Source: Pelethousia sp034933245
GTDB taxonomy: Bacteria; Bacillota; Clostridia; Christensenellales; CAG-138
Length of the DNA stretch: 49,956 nucleotides
Assembly: GCA_034933245.1 (NCBI GenBank)
Contig: JAYFNX010000032.1
Coordinates: 1 to 49,956, forward strand
Direction of reading: 5' to 3'
The notes under the pieces are model-generated. The model saw only the letters and a program-made list of their open reading frames with translations, was not told the DNA's origin and searched no databases. The translations under genes and the position numbers were made by a program. Below, piece after piece: positions 7,817 through 16,777 of the stretch; position 1 is the stretch's first letter; the number at the start of each line of letters is the position of its first letter.

Positions 7817-8713
7817 CTAGAGAGGTAACGAGCTGATAATCATGCGCTCCAGCGCTTTTGCCGCTATGCTCAAAGACTGTCCCTTGCGCTTGAGCAAACA
7901 AACGGACCGCTTTGGAATGGGTGGCTCTATGGTAAGAATATGGATATTCCCCGATGCAGATTCACTGCGGACGAATTCTTCCGGCACAAAACCGATACCA
8001 AGGTCGCTTTTCACCATGGGTAGGATTTGGTCTGCCGTGGCGGCTTCAATGTCGGGTTTAAGCGTTAATCCGTGCTGTGAAAAGAACTGGGTGTAAAACG
8101 AAAAGGTTGATGACTGCGGGCAAAGGCTAATCAGCGGGTATTTGAAAAGTTCCTGCAATGTTAGCACCTTCCCGCAGAGGCTGGAAAACGCAGTGCTACA
8201 AATAGGAACTTCCTGTATTTCTCGTATCTTCTCCTCGTGCAAGGCTTTTGCGGCATCTGTCGGGGTTGTGACAACGGCAAAATCGGCAAGTCCATTCTTC
8301 AGCACATGCATTGCTTGAGGCGTTGAGTGGTTGGATACACGAATACGGACGCCGGGATACAATGCACGATATTCCTTCAGCACGGGAAGCAGACAGCAAT
8401 GCAGCGCGATTTCACTGGAAGCGATCGTAATAATCCCGCCTTGCAAGCTTTGCCCCGATTTGATTTCGTCTTCTCCGGTTTGTATGTGCTCAAAGGCCAA
8501 GGCGATATGCGCATATAATTTTTCGCCCTCCGGCGTCAACTGCGCCCCGCGATTGGAACGAATGAAAAGCTTGCATCCCAATGCGGTTTCCAGGTTCCGG
8601 ATCGTTCGCGTAATGTTAGGCTGGTTGTTCATCAGGACTTGTGCCGCCTGCGTAAAGCTCTGATATTTGGCCACATAATAAAAAATCCGATAATTGTCAT
8701 AGCTGATATTCAT
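7817..8713 (-). CDS. LysR-family transcriptional regulator
   Basis: About 298 residues. The N-terminal winged helix-turn-helix reads NYRIFYYVAKYQSFTQAAQ then LMNNQPNITRTIRNLE and RSNRGAQLTPEGEKLY, classic for LysR; the rest is the two-lobe effector domain (from GGIITIASSEIALHC to about residue 290). The start at 8713 is chosen over 8725 because GGTGGA stands just before it. The gene is divergent from the kinase-like/MATE pair, the usual arrangement for a LysR protein controlling its neighbour. A 15-base palindrome at 8724-8738 overlaps its own translation start region. The inducer is unknown. Confidence 0.9.
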   Translation of the reverse strand: MNISYDNYRIFYYVAKYQSFTQAAQVLMNNQPNITRTIRNLETALGCKLFIRSNRGAQLTPEGEKLYAHIALAFEHIQTGEDEIKSGQSLQGGIITIASSEIALHCCLLPVLKEYRALYPGVRIRVSNHSTPQAMHVLKNGLADFAVVTTPTDAAKALHEEKIREIQEVPICSTAFSSLCGKVLTLQELFKYPLISLCPQSSTFSFYTQFFSQHGLTLKPDIEAATADQILPMVKSDLGIGFVPEEFVRSESASGNIHILTIEPPIPKRSVCLLKRKGQSLSIAAKALERMIISSLPL

Positions 8714-8723
8714 AGCATCCACC

Positions 8724-8738
8724 ATATCAATTTGATAT
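8724..8738. promoter_or_regulatory. LysR-type palindrome in the divergent intergenic region
   Basis: ATATCAA-T-TTGATAT, a perfect 7+1+7 palindrome with the T-N11-A spacing of LysR boxes, placed directly upstream of the LysR start. A TATAAT at 8784-8789 could be the -10 of the rightward promoter, but no good -35 is seen at the expected distance, as often in activator-dependent promoters. Confidence 0.5.
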
Positions 8739-8829
8739 ATATAATAACAAAAAAATACATTATTAATATAATTACAAATTGATTATAATGCGAGAGTACG
8801 TGAAAGTCAACGCAGATGGGAGAGAAGAA

Positions 8830-9456
8830 ATGAAGCACACGATCATTTGTATCGGCAGGCAATATGGGAGCGGCGGCCGCGAGATAGGCGAGAAGCTGGC
8901 GCAGCGGTTGAAAATCCCCTGCTATGATAAGCTTCTAGTGAAAAAAACGGCGGAACAATCCGGTTTAGGCGAGGCGTTCATTCAACAAAAGGAAGAAACA
9001 CCGGCCAATAGTATGTGGTTTTTGAGCGGGAATCCCCTTGTTGACAGCGCAGGAATCGCTACGGCTTTCTATTCCGGCAGCCAAATGACCTATGACGCGG
9101 AGCGGGCGGTTATCAAGCAATTGGCGGAGAAGGGGAATTGCGTGATCGTCGGGCGCTGCGCCTCCGCAATCCTGCGGGGGCAAGACATTTTGTCGGTGTT
9201 TGTTTATGCGGATGAGATGGATCGCAATAGGCGCGTTATGCAGCGCAATGGGCTGGCCGCCAAAGAGGCGAACGAACGCATCCGGTATATCGATAGGATG
9301 CGTCGGCAGTATTTTGACTTCTATGCCGATGCAAAATGGGGACAGCCGGAAAGCTACGACCTAATGCTTTCCAGCAGTCGATTCGGCATTAACGGCTGTG
9401 TGGCGTTGATTCTGGCAGGCTTGGAACAAATGAAAGAAGGTGGTTCCCATGAATAA
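8830..9456 (+). CDS. Cytidylate-kinase-like family protein
   Basis: A 208-residue P-loop protein. IICIGRQYGSGGREIGEKL at the N-terminus is the nucleotide-binding loop of the cytidylate-kinase-like family (Cytidylate_kin2), followed by CYDKLLVKKTAEQSG; the mid region VIVGRCASAILRG and the arginine-rich RRVMQRNGLAAKEANERI fit. ATG 8830 is chosen because GGGAGAG lies just upstream; in-frame starts at 8779 and 8788 would overlap the likely -10 box. True CMP kinase is usually longer and sits elsewhere (cmk-rpsA), so this paralogue's substrate is uncertain. It ends 8 bases inside the following MATE gene and is divergent from a LysR gene. Confidence 0.82.
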   Translation: MKHTIICIGRQYGSGGREIGEKLAQRLKIPCYDKLLVKKTAEQSGLGEAFIQQKEETPANSMWFLSGNPLVDSAGIATAFYSGSQMTYDAERAVIKQLAEKGNCVIVGRCASAILRGQDILSVFVYADEMDRNRRVMQRNGLAAKEANERIRYIDRMRRQYFDFYADAKWGQPESYDLMLSSSRFGINGCVALILAGLEQMKEGGSHE

Positions 9457-10819
9457 GGATTTGACGGTGGGAAAACCAGAAACCGTCTTATGGAGGTTTT
9501 GCCTCCCACTATTTGGAAGCATTATTTTCCAGCAACTCTATAACATTGCGGACAGCTTAGTAGCGGGCAAATTCATCGGAGAAAACGCGTTGGCCTCGGT
9601 GGGCAACAGCTATGAAGTCACGCTGATCTTCATTGCTTTTGCCTTTGGCTGCAATATCGGCTGCTCCGTCATCGTGTCGCAGCTTTTTGGGGCCAAGGAA
9701 TACGGAAAAATGAAAACCGCCGTGTCCACCGCCTGTATCTCCAGCGCCATCCTCTGTGCAGTTTTGATGGCGGTGGGCGCATTCAGTTGCGGAACCCTCC
9801 TGCACCTTATCAACACGCCAACAGAAGCATTTGCCGATTCCAAATTATATTTGGATATTTACATCTGGGGGTTGCCGTTCGTTTTCTTTTACAATATTGC
9901 TACCGGCGTGTTCTCGGCATTGGGCGACTCCCGCACCCCATTTGTGTTCCTGGCGATTTCTTCGACCTCCAATATCGCGGTGGATATTCTCTTTGTTACC
10001 GCTTTTAATATGGGTGTGGCCGGTGTTGCATGGGCAACTTTCCTTTGCCAAGGCGTTAGCTGTGTCCTGGCCGTGGTCGGGGTTTTTCTACGGCTCAAGA
10101 AGATCCGTGTGCAGGAAAAAACCGAGCTGTTTTCGATGCCAATATTTAAAAAAATCATGGCCATCGCCATTCCCAGCATTCTCCAGCAGAGCTTTATTTC
10201 TGTGGGCAATATCGTGATTCAAAGCGTTATCAATGGATTCGGGACCGGCGTAATGGCAGGCTATTCGGCGGCGGTAAAACTTAATAATTTGGTTATTACT
10301 TCGTTTACCACACTGGGTAACGGTATTTCCAATTACACCGCACAGAACATGGGCGCACAAAAGCCGTTGCGCGTCAAAGAGGGGTTTCAGGCCGGCATAA
10401 AACTGGTGTGGATGTTAAGTCTCCCTCTGTTTTTACTCTATTTCTTCGCCGGGCGCTATGTGCTCTACCTCTTTATTGATGAGCCAACTACAACGGCCAT
10501 CCGGACAGGGATCTATTTCCTGCGTATCCTTTCCCCGTTCTATTTCGTAATCTCCGCAAAACTGGTGGCGGACGGCATCCTGCGGGGTTCCGGCATGATG
10601 AAGAAGTTCATGATCGCCACCTTTGCCGATTTGATTCTGCGCGTGGTGCTGGCGGTGTTGCTTGCAAAGACCCCCCTTGGCGCAACCGGTATTTGGTGCG
10701 CTTGGCCCGTTGGCTGGTCTATTGCGACGGTTCTGTCCGTGTCCTTTTACCGCGCAGGCCCCTGGAAGCATGACACGCTTACCCAAGAAGCGCGGGAAGT
10801 TGAGGCCTCGCAAGCCTAG
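9449..10819 (+). CDS. MATE-family efflux transporter
   Basis: About 456 residues with some 12 membrane segments, the size and pattern of Na+/H+-driven MATE exporters for drugs or metabolites. Family-like stretches are PLFGSIIFQQLYNIADSLVA, GCNIGCSVIVSQLFGAKEYG and, in the second half, IPSILQQSFISVGNIVIQSV with NYTAQNMGAQK. ATG 9449 is preceded by AGAAGGTGG; a GTG at 9440 is an alternative. It overlaps the kinase-like gene by 8 bases, so the two are translationally coupled and presumably controlled by the divergent LysR protein. The exported compound is unknown. Confidence 0.92.
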   Translation: MNKDLTVGKPETVLWRFCLPLFGSIIFQQLYNIADSLVAGKFIGENALASVGNSYEVTLIFIAFAFGCNIGCSVIVSQLFGAKEYGKMKTAVSTACISSAILCAVLMAVGAFSCGTLLHLINTPTEAFADSKLYLDIYIWGLPFVFFYNIATGVFSALGDSRTPFVFLAISSTSNIAVDILFVTAFNMGVAGVAWATFLCQGVSCVLAVVGVFLRLKKIRVQEKTELFSMPIFKKIMAIAIPSILQQSFISVGNIVIQSVINGFGTGVMAGYSAAVKLNNLVITSFTTLGNGISNYTAQNMGAQKPLRVKEGFQAGIKLVWMLSLPLFLLYFFAGRYVLYLFIDEPTTTAIRTGIYFLRILSPFYFVISAKLVADGILRGSGMMKKFMIATFADLILRVVLAVLLAKTPLGATGIWCAWPVGWSIATVLSVSFYRAGPWKHDTLTQEAREVEASQA

Positions 10820-10949
10820 AGATTCTCATGGGGCCGGTTGTGTCCTGCTTACGGGAGACCATCGGCCTCGTCAAAACGGCGGGCTGTAAAGCCCGGAACG
10901 ATAGCGCCCGCCTTCAGGCTATATCTAGCCGATTGTACCTGCGTAAACA

Positions 10950-10990
10950 GAAAAAAAGTCTGTCTGAAATTACGCATTTCAGACAGACTA
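10950..10990 (-). terminator. Terminator of tRNA-Val
   Basis: On the minus strand a perfect 14-bp hairpin (arms 10989-10976 and 10970-10957, 5-base loop) is followed by seven T residues (10957-10951). It begins one base after the encoded CCA end. The interval 10820-10949 between it and the MATE gene shows no gene. Confidence 0.9.
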
Positions 10991-11068
10991 TGGTGGGGAT
11001 GGAGGGACTCGAACCCCCGACCTCTTCGATGTGAGCGAAGCGCTCTAACCGGCTGAGACTACATCCCC
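10991..11068 (-). tRNA. tRNA-Val(CAC)
   Basis: Read on the minus strand, the acceptor GGGGATG pairs with CATCCCC, followed by discriminator A and an encoded CCA. The anticodon arm CTTCG-CTCACAT-CGAAG gives anticodon CAC (Val, GUG codons). The T-arm contains GGTTCGAGTCC. Length is 78 including CCA. Confidence 0.95.
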
Positions 11069-11140
11069 GAACGCATATGATTATAAAGCATGGGAGCCAT
11101 TTTGGCAAGAGGGAATTCTTCATAAATACGCGCAATTCAT

Positions 11141-11359
11141 TTATGAAAATTCTACGCCAAATATTTTACCTAAGAGAAGAAGGGCCAGCGCGCCCAGCAC
11201 AGAAAAGCCTAGGGCCATGCCGAGGCCCCGAAAAATACCCGATATGAAACTGTTCCAAAGGAGGCGGCGGGTATTGGTAAGCACGTGCGCCAGCTCCCGG
11301 ATACGGCTGCGCTCCAGTGCATCCACAAGATCGGCCGTTAATTTTTCCCAATCCGTCAT
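11141..11359 (-). CDS. Small DUF5665-like membrane protein
   Basis: A 72-residue protein: a charged N-terminal half (MTDWEKLTADLVDALERSR), then NTRRLLWNSFISGIFRGLGM and a hydrophobic hairpin ALGFSVLGALALLLLGKIFG. The NTRRLLW...GLGMALGFSVLGA pattern resembles the DUF5665 family, whose function is unknown. ATG 11359 is chosen because upstream in-frame residues look unlike the family and run into the divergent promoter of the pdp gene. A GGGGAA lies 13 bases before the start. It is encoded just upstream of tRNA-Val on the same strand. Confidence 0.7.
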   Translation of the reverse strand: MTDWEKLTADLVDALERSRIRELAHVLTNTRRLLWNSFISGIFRGLGMALGFSVLGALALLLLGKIFGVEFS

Positions 11360-11413
11360 ACCGAAAAGTTTTCCCCAAGCGGAAGCTAAACATACAGCGA
11401 ACCTCGCTTTGTA

Positions 11414-11442
11414 TTGAAACGGAAGGGGGAATATGTTAAAAT
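11414..11442 (+). promoter_or_regulatory. Promoter of the nucleoside phosphorylase gene
   Basis: TTGAAA (11414-11419), 17-base spacer, TAAAAT (11437-11442), 72 bases before the start codon. The 5' untranslated region then holds a GC-rich hairpin (about 11454-11477) of unknown role. Confidence 0.65.
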
Positions 11443-11514
11443 AATAATCCGTGGATGCGCCTGCCTGCGGGCGCATTCCATGCGTAATAAAAGAATGATA
11501 GGGAGGGCCGTCCC

Positions 11515-12828
11515 ATGCGCATGGTGGATCTAATCATAAAAAAAAGATCCGGCGGGGAGCATACCCCCGAGGAGTTGTCCTACATCACCCAAGGTTACGT
11601 GGGGCAGGCCATTCCAGATTATCAGATGGCCGCTTGGATGATGGCCGTGTGCTTTCAGGGCATGACGGCGGGCGAAACCGCTGGGCTTACGGAGGCCATG
11701 TGGCACTCGGGCGAGGTGGTGGATCTTTCCGACCTACCCGGCGTTAAGCTGGATAAACACTCCACGGGCGGGGTGGGAGACACGACGACGCTGGTGATTG
11801 CACCGCTGGTGGCGGCCTGCGGCGGCACGGTAGCCAAGATGAGCGGGCGGGGGTTGGGCCACACAGGCGGTACGCTGGATAAACTCGAATCCATTCCGGG
11901 CGTATCCATCCAGCTGGATATCGCTTCTTTTAAACGCATGGTTCGCGAAATTGGCCTGTGCGTCATCGGGCAAACCGCGGATCTGGTTCCCGCGGACAAG
12001 CGCATGTATGCCCTGCGGGATGTAACGGGCACGGTGGAGAGCATTCCTCTCATCGCCTCCAGCGTGATGAGCAAGAAATTGGCAGCCGGCGCGGACGCCA
12101 TCGTTCTGGATGTAAAAATGGGCAGCGGCGCCTTTATGCAAACCTTGGAAAATGCCAGGGCCTTGGCCAAAACCATGGTGAAGATCGGCACGCATGTAGG
12201 CCGCAGAACCGTGGCGATCATCACCGATATGAACCAACCCTTGGGTATGGCCGTAGGAAACGCGCTGGAAGTACGGGAGGCAGTGGATCTGCTCTTAGGC
12301 CGTCTGCCGCAAACGGATCCGCTCTATGAGGTCTGCATGCTGCTGGCTTCGCACATGCTCATCCTGGGCAACCTTGCAGTGGATGAAGCGGAAGCAAGGG
12401 ATAAACTGCAAGCGGCGCTTCAAAGCGGAGCCGGCTTCGCCAAGCTCCAGGCAATGGTCGGCGCATTGGGCGGCGCACCCGATAGCCTAACGAATATGGA
12501 CGCTTTGTGCAAAACGAAACGGCAGGTGCCCGTTCTACTGGAACGGGCGGGCTACATTGCCGGCATGGAGGCAAGCCATATAGGTTCTGCTGCCCAGATG
12601 CTGGGGGCGGGCAGGGCCAAGAAGGACGATGTAATCGACCCGGCCGTGGGACTTGTGATGCATAAGCGGCGGGGTGATTATCTGGCACAGGGCGAACCCC
12701 TGGCCACCCTATATGTCAACGATGAAACACGGTTGGAGGAGGCCGCCGCCATGCTGCGGGGAGCCGTCACCCTTTCTCCGGAGCCTCCAGCCTATGCGCC
12801 CATGGTATATGACGTGATCCAAGCATAA
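11515..12828 (+). CDS. pdp: Pyrimidine-nucleoside phosphorylase
   Basis: A 437-residue enzyme that splits uridine, thymidine or deoxyuridine with phosphate to give base and (deoxy)ribose-1-phosphate. The thymidine/pyrimidine phosphorylase signature SGRGLGHTGGTLDKLES (about residues 113-129) is present. The phosphate-site stretch KLDKHSTGGVGDTTTL lies at about 79-94. The layout is an N-terminal helical domain, a central alpha/beta domain and a C-terminal PYNP domain with HKRRGDYLAQGEPLATLY. GGGAGGG precedes the start; a second ATG two codons later is possible. Length matches the Firmicute Pdp group rather than discriminating it from DeoA, so strict substrate range is uncertain. Confidence 0.93.
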   Translation: MRMVDLIIKKRSGGEHTPEELSYITQGYVGQAIPDYQMAAWMMAVCFQGMTAGETAGLTEAMWHSGEVVDLSDLPGVKLDKHSTGGVGDTTTLVIAPLVAACGGTVAKMSGRGLGHTGGTLDKLESIPGVSIQLDIASFKRMVREIGLCVIGQTADLVPADKRMYALRDVTGTVESIPLIASSVMSKKLAAGADAIVLDVKMGSGAFMQTLENARALAKTMVKIGTHVGRRTVAIITDMNQPLGMAVGNALEVREAVDLLLGRLPQTDPLYEVCMLLASHMLILGNLAVDEAEARDKLQAALQSGAGFAKLQAMVGALGGAPDSLTNMDALCKTKRQVPVLLERAGYIAGMEASHIGSAAQMLGAGRAKKDDVIDPAVGLVMHKRRGDYLAQGEPLATLYVNDETRLEEAAAMLRGAVTLSPEPPAYAPMVYDVIQA

Positions 12829-12864
12829 CCTTATTTATTGAAATTGTTTTTAAAGGGGGAACTT

Positions 12865-13503
12865 ATGATGGCAATCAACAGCTTTGGTATACCCAATATG
12901 ATTCTGACCGTATATGTCGTGATCCTGGCCTTTACGCTGCTTTTTTCGCTGGCCTTTTACATTCTCAATTCCTTGGGCTTCTATACGCTCGCGAAGCGCA
13001 GGGGCATCCCGCATCCCGGCCTCTCCTGGCTTCCCATCGGCGGCCAGGACTGGATTCTCGGCAGCTTGGCGGATCAATATGCTTATGTGGCCGAAGGAAA
13101 AAGAAAGCATCAGCGTACGTTGCTGCTGTGGTTGAATATCGGTATGTGGGTCGTGATGTCCGTTTATATGGGCGTGATGATCTCCCTGACCATGAAGGCC
13201 GTGCTTGGAGGCGACCAAGATTCGTTCTTCCTAACCTTTATGATGGGCTTCTTCAGCATCTATTTCCTGCTGATGGCCGTGGCCATCGTCTACGCCGTGT
13301 TTCTGTACATCGCTTTGCACCGGGTGTACAAATCCTGCGACCCGCAAAACGCCACCTTGTTCCTGGTGCTCTCCATCGTTGTGAACGTAACGCAGCCCTT
13401 CTTTGTATTCTTCAGCCGGAAGAAGGATTTGGGCATGCCTCCCGCCTCGCCCGCGGACGACGGCCCCGCGCAGATAGAATCTGCATCGGAGTCCGCATCC
13501 TAA
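12865..13503 (+). CDS. Polytopic membrane protein of unknown function
   Basis: About 212 residues with four likely membrane helices (near ILTVYVVILAFTLLFSLAFY, LLLWLNIGMWVVMSVYMGVM, FLTFMMGFFSIYFLLMAVAI and LFLVLSIVVNVTQPFFVFF). Between helices 1 and 2 is LAKRRGIPHPGLSWLPIGGQ and DWILGSLADQYAY, a pattern I associate with uncharacterised clostridial membrane proteins. The C-terminus is acidic and low complexity. ATG 12865 follows AAGGGGGAAC; an in-frame start at 12838 lacks such a site. It sits 36 bases after the phosphorylase gene and is followed by a terminator. No function can be given. Confidence 0.75.
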   Translation: MMAINSFGIPNMILTVYVVILAFTLLFSLAFYILNSLGFYTLAKRRGIPHPGLSWLPIGGQDWILGSLADQYAYVAEGKRKHQRTLLLWLNIGMWVVMSVYMGVMISLTMKAVLGGDQDSFFLTFMMGFFSIYFLLMAVAIVYAVFLYIALHRVYKSCDPQNATLFLVLSIVVNVTQPFFVFFSRKKDLGMPPASPADDGPAQIESASESAS

Positions 13504-13535
13504 GATAGGCTTTTGCGGATTGGATTCAATCGTTT

Positions 13536-13575
13536 ACGGACCGTTAAATTGCAATTTAACGGTCCGTATGTTTTA
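13536..13575 (+). terminator. Terminator after the membrane-protein gene
   Basis: A 32-base near-perfect palindrome (13536-13567; arms ACGGACCGTTAAATT and its complement, 2-base centre) followed by ATGTTTT. It separates the pdp/membrane-protein unit from polA and argues that polA starts downstream of it. Confidence 0.75.
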
Positions 13576-13611
13576 ATAAGAAGGACAAACAGGAAGGATG
13601 AGGTAAACAGC

Positions 13612-16173
13612 GTGGAACAGCTCATCGCCATCGATGGCAACAGCCTTATGCACCGAGCCTATTATGCCCTGCCCTCCATGGCTGCCAAGGACGGGACGCC
13701 AACGGGAGCAGTTTACGGATTTTTGAGCATGCTGCTCAAATTGCTGGAGCGGCAGCCCACTTATCTGCTGGTGGCCTTTGATATGCACGGCCCAACCTTT
13801 CGCCACGAGTCATATGCAGAATACAAGGCGGGCCGCCGGGCTACGCCGGAGGATTTACGGCCGCAATTCCCTCTGCTCAAAGAAATCCTTTCGGCCATGG
13901 GCATCGCCGTATGTGAGTGTGAACGCTTTGAGGCCGACGATATCCTGGGAACGGCCTCCCGCATGGCGGAGCGGGCGGGGGTGCAGGCCCTGCTGGTTAC
14001 TGGGGACAGGGACGCCCTGCAGCTCATCACCCCCCATACCCATGTGCTCATGACCAAGAAGGGAATTTCGGAAACCGTGGAGTACGATGAAACCGTTCTA
14101 CGGGAAACATATGGCCTTACGCCTGCGCGTATGCCTGATTTAAAAGGCCTCATGGGGGATAGCTCGGACAATATCCCCGGCATACCAGGGGTGGGGGAAA
14201 AGACAGCCCTTAAGCTTTTGGAAAAATATGGGGATCTGGAAAATGCACTTGCCCATGCCGGGGAGGAAAAGGGCGCCTTGAAAACAAAGCTGGAGACGGG
14301 AGGGGATTCCGCCCGCCTTAGCTACAAGCTGGGCGTTATTGATACGCAGGCCCCCATTCAGGCGGGCTTGGGGGATTGGTCCTTCCGCCCGGGGAGCATG
14401 CAGGGCGCCCTGCCGCTTTTATATAAGCTGGAACTGCGCGCAATCGCCGGCCGGGTGGCCGCTGCAAGGGGCACGGAAGCGCCCCGGGAGAAAACGGCGG
14501 GCAGGCTGGAAAAACGGCGCATTGCGGACGAGGCCGGCCTGGAGTCCCTTCGCGAATCGCTGGGAAAGGCCAAGCGCTTGGCTGTCGTTCTGGGCGAAAC
14601 CCTGGAACTGGCTGCAGAAGGTGCGGTTCAATATGAAATATCCCTTTCCGGCGGCACCCTTCTTACGCCCGGTCTGGAGGCGGGGCCTGTGCTGGCGCTG
14701 CTCAAGCCTATTTTGGAGGACGCATCGGTAGAAAAAGCCGTGTTTGACGGAAAATCCATGCAGCACGCCCTGGACCATTACGGTGTGCGCCTAAGCGGCG
14801 TAAAATGGGATGCCATGATCCAGGATTATCTCCTGCACGCCATTCATCCCGCGAGCTCCCTCAAAACCCTTTGCGAGGAGCGTGGAAAAGAGCCGGGGGC
14901 AGCTGCGCTATGGGAGCTTACCGCCCAAATGCAGGCGGAGATGGAAGAAAAAGAACTTTGGAGCCTTTATGAAACCGTGGAGCTACCCCTGGTGTGGGTA
15001 CTTTATGATATGGAGAAGGTGGGCTTTACGGTGGACGGCCATATGCTGGGGCACCTGCGCGTCACCTTTGCCCAGCGCATGCAGGAAATAGAAGCGCGCA
15101 TCTATGAGCAGGCGGGAGAACCGTTTAACATTTTGTCCCCCAAGCAGCTTGGTACCATTCTTTTTGACAAGCTGGGCCTGCCGGCCCAGAAAAAGACCAA
15201 GACGGGCTATTCCACCGATGCCACCGTGCTGGAAACGCTGGCGGATTCCCATCCCATCGTGCCGCTGGTAACGGAATACCGTTTTCTCGCCAAGGTTAAG
15301 AGTACATTCTTGGATGGCCTTTTGGGCCTTATGCAACCGGATAGCCGGGTGCACACAAGCTTTAATCAAAATGTTGCCGCCACGGGCCGCATCTCCAGCA
15401 CGGAGCCGAACTTGCAGAATATTCCCGTGCGCACGGATTTGGGCCGGGAAATCCGGCGGGCCTTTGTAGCCAGTTCCGGCAATGTGCTGGTGGGGGCGGA
15501 TTATTCTCAGATTGAACTCCGGCTTTTAGCCCACATGAGCGGAGATGATGCCATGCTGGAAGCCTTCCGCACCGGGGCGGATATCCATGCCATCACCGCC
15601 AGCGAGGTTTTCGGCGTAGCGCCGCAGGCGCTTACGCCCGCCCAACGAAGCGCGGCTAAAGCGGTGAATTTCGGCATTGTTTACGGCATCAGCGAATTTG
15701 GCCTTGCCCGGAACATCGGGGTGACACGCAAAGAAGCGGGCGCCTATATCGAAGGATATTTCCGGCGCTATCCCGGCGTGAAGGCTTTTTTGGACAAATG
15801 CGTGGAGGATGGGAGAAACCGTGGCTATGCCTGCACCCTGATGGGACGCAGGCGGGAGCTGCCGGAGCTTGCTTCTTCCAATTTCAACACCCGCAGCTTT
15901 GGCGAGCGGGTAGCCATGAACATGCCCATTCAGGGCACGGCGGCGGATATCATCAAGCTGGCCATGGTCCGGGTGCAAAATGCCATCAAGGAGGAAGGGC
16001 TTAAAGCCAAGCTGATTCTCCAGATTCACGACGAACTGATTCTGGATACCCCAAAGGAAGAAGCCGAGCGCGTAAAACCGCTGCTCGCCGCATGTATGGA
16101 AAAGGCCATGGAACTTTCCGTTCCCCTGGTTGCGGATGTGCGGGAGGGGCATAGTTGGTATGATACGAAATAA
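13612..16173 (+). CDS. polA: DNA polymerase I
   Basis: An 853-residue family A polymerase used in replication and repair. The 5'-3' exonuclease domain (about 1-290) shows AIDGNSLMHRAYYALP, GDRDALQLI and GDSSDNIPGIPGVGEKTALK. The polymerase domain has RISSTEPNLQNIPVRTDLG, GADYSQIELRLLAHMSGD and QIHDELILD. The middle domain lacks the acidic residues of an active 3'-5' exonuclease (the usual FDTET position reads AVVLGET), so proofreading is probably absent, as in Bacillus-type enzymes. GTG 13612 is preferred: VEQLIAIDGNSL is the family N-terminus and GAGG lies upstream, whereas an ATG at 13513 would put the terminator inside the gene. The end overlaps coaE by 14 bases. Confidence 0.96.
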   Translation: MEQLIAIDGNSLMHRAYYALPSMAAKDGTPTGAVYGFLSMLLKLLERQPTYLLVAFDMHGPTFRHESYAEYKAGRRATPEDLRPQFPLLKEILSAMGIAVCECERFEADDILGTASRMAERAGVQALLVTGDRDALQLITPHTHVLMTKKGISETVEYDETVLRETYGLTPARMPDLKGLMGDSSDNIPGIPGVGEKTALKLLEKYGDLENALAHAGEEKGALKTKLETGGDSARLSYKLGVIDTQAPIQAGLGDWSFRPGSMQGALPLLYKLELRAIAGRVAAARGTEAPREKTAGRLEKRRIADEAGLESLRESLGKAKRLAVVLGETLELAAEGAVQYEISLSGGTLLTPGLEAGPVLALLKPILEDASVEKAVFDGKSMQHALDHYGVRLSGVKWDAMIQDYLLHAIHPASSLKTLCEERGKEPGAAALWELTAQMQAEMEEKELWSLYETVELPLVWVLYDMEKVGFTVDGHMLGHLRVTFAQRMQEIEARIYEQAGEPFNILSPKQLGTILFDKLGLPAQKKTKTGYSTDATVLETLADSHPIVPLVTEYRFLAKVKSTFLDGLLGLMQPDSRVHTSFNQNVAATGRISSTEPNLQNIPVRTDLGREIRRAFVASSGNVLVGADYSQIELRLLAHMSGDDAMLEAFRTGADIHAITASEVFGVAPQALTPAQRSAAKAVNFGIVYGISEFGLARNIGVTRKEAGAYIEGYFRRYPGVKAFLDKCVEDGRNRGYACTLMGRRRELPELASSNFNTRSFGERVAMNMPIQGTAADIIKLAMVRVQNAIKEEGLKAKLILQIHDELILDTPKEEAERVKPLLAACMEKAMELSVPLVADVREGHSWYDTK

Positions 16174-16777
16174 AACCACCGTCATAGGGCTAACGGGCTC
16201 CATGGCCGCGGGAAAATCTACCGTGTCCCACCGTTTGGCGGAATTGGGTGCGCATGTGATCGATGCGGACCTAGTCGCCCGGCAGGTGGTTTTGCCCGGA
16301 ACGGCAGGCCTTCGCGCTCTTGTGGAACGTTTCGGTCCGCAGATTCTGCGTCCGGATGGCGGGCTGGACCGGCCTGCCTTGGCTGCGCTGGCTTTTGGGG
16401 ACGCGAAATCCCTGGCCGAGCTAAACGCCATCCTGCACCCTTCTATTCGTACGGAGATGGAGGCCCGCTTGCGCGAAGCCAAAACCACAGGGGAAACGGT
16501 AGCCGTTCTGGATGTACCGCTGCTGCTGGAAAGCGGCTGGCAGCACCTGTGCGATGAAGTATGGCTGGTGACGGCGCCGGAGGAGATCCGCCTGGCACGG
16601 GCCGTAGCTCGGTCCGGGATAAGCCGGGAGGCGGCACAAGCCCGTATGAGAGCCCAGATGCCGGAAGCGCAAAAGCGCGCGTTGGCGGATGTAATATTGG
16701 AAAACGAAGGCTCCTTGGCGGAGCTGCTGGCTCGGGTAGACGCTCAATATAAGCGTTTACGGAAAGGAGCGCCATGA
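16160..16777 (+). CDS. coaE: Dephospho-CoA kinase
   Basis: A 205-residue P-loop kinase for the last step of coenzyme A synthesis: ATP-dependent 3'-phosphorylation of dephospho-CoA. The nucleotide loop GLTGSMAAGKSTVS is at the N-terminus, followed by VIDADLVARQVV and the LILH-like AILHPSIRTEM; VLDVPLLLESGW and the lid region RSGISREAAQARMRAQMP complete the family pattern. ATG 16160 is selected for GGAGGGG upstream; it lies within the end of polA, an arrangement (polA-coaE) common in Firmicutes. Its last 4 bases overlap the following transglycosylase gene. Confidence 0.94.
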   Translation: MIRNKTTVIGLTGSMAAGKSTVSHRLAELGAHVIDADLVARQVVLPGTAGLRALVERFGPQILRPDGGLDRPALAALAFGDAKSLAELNAILHPSIRTEMEARLREAKTTGETVAVLDVPLLLESGWQHLCDEVWLVTAPEEIRLARAVARSGISREAAQARMRAQMPEAQKRALADVILENEGSLAELLARVDAQYKRLRKGAP

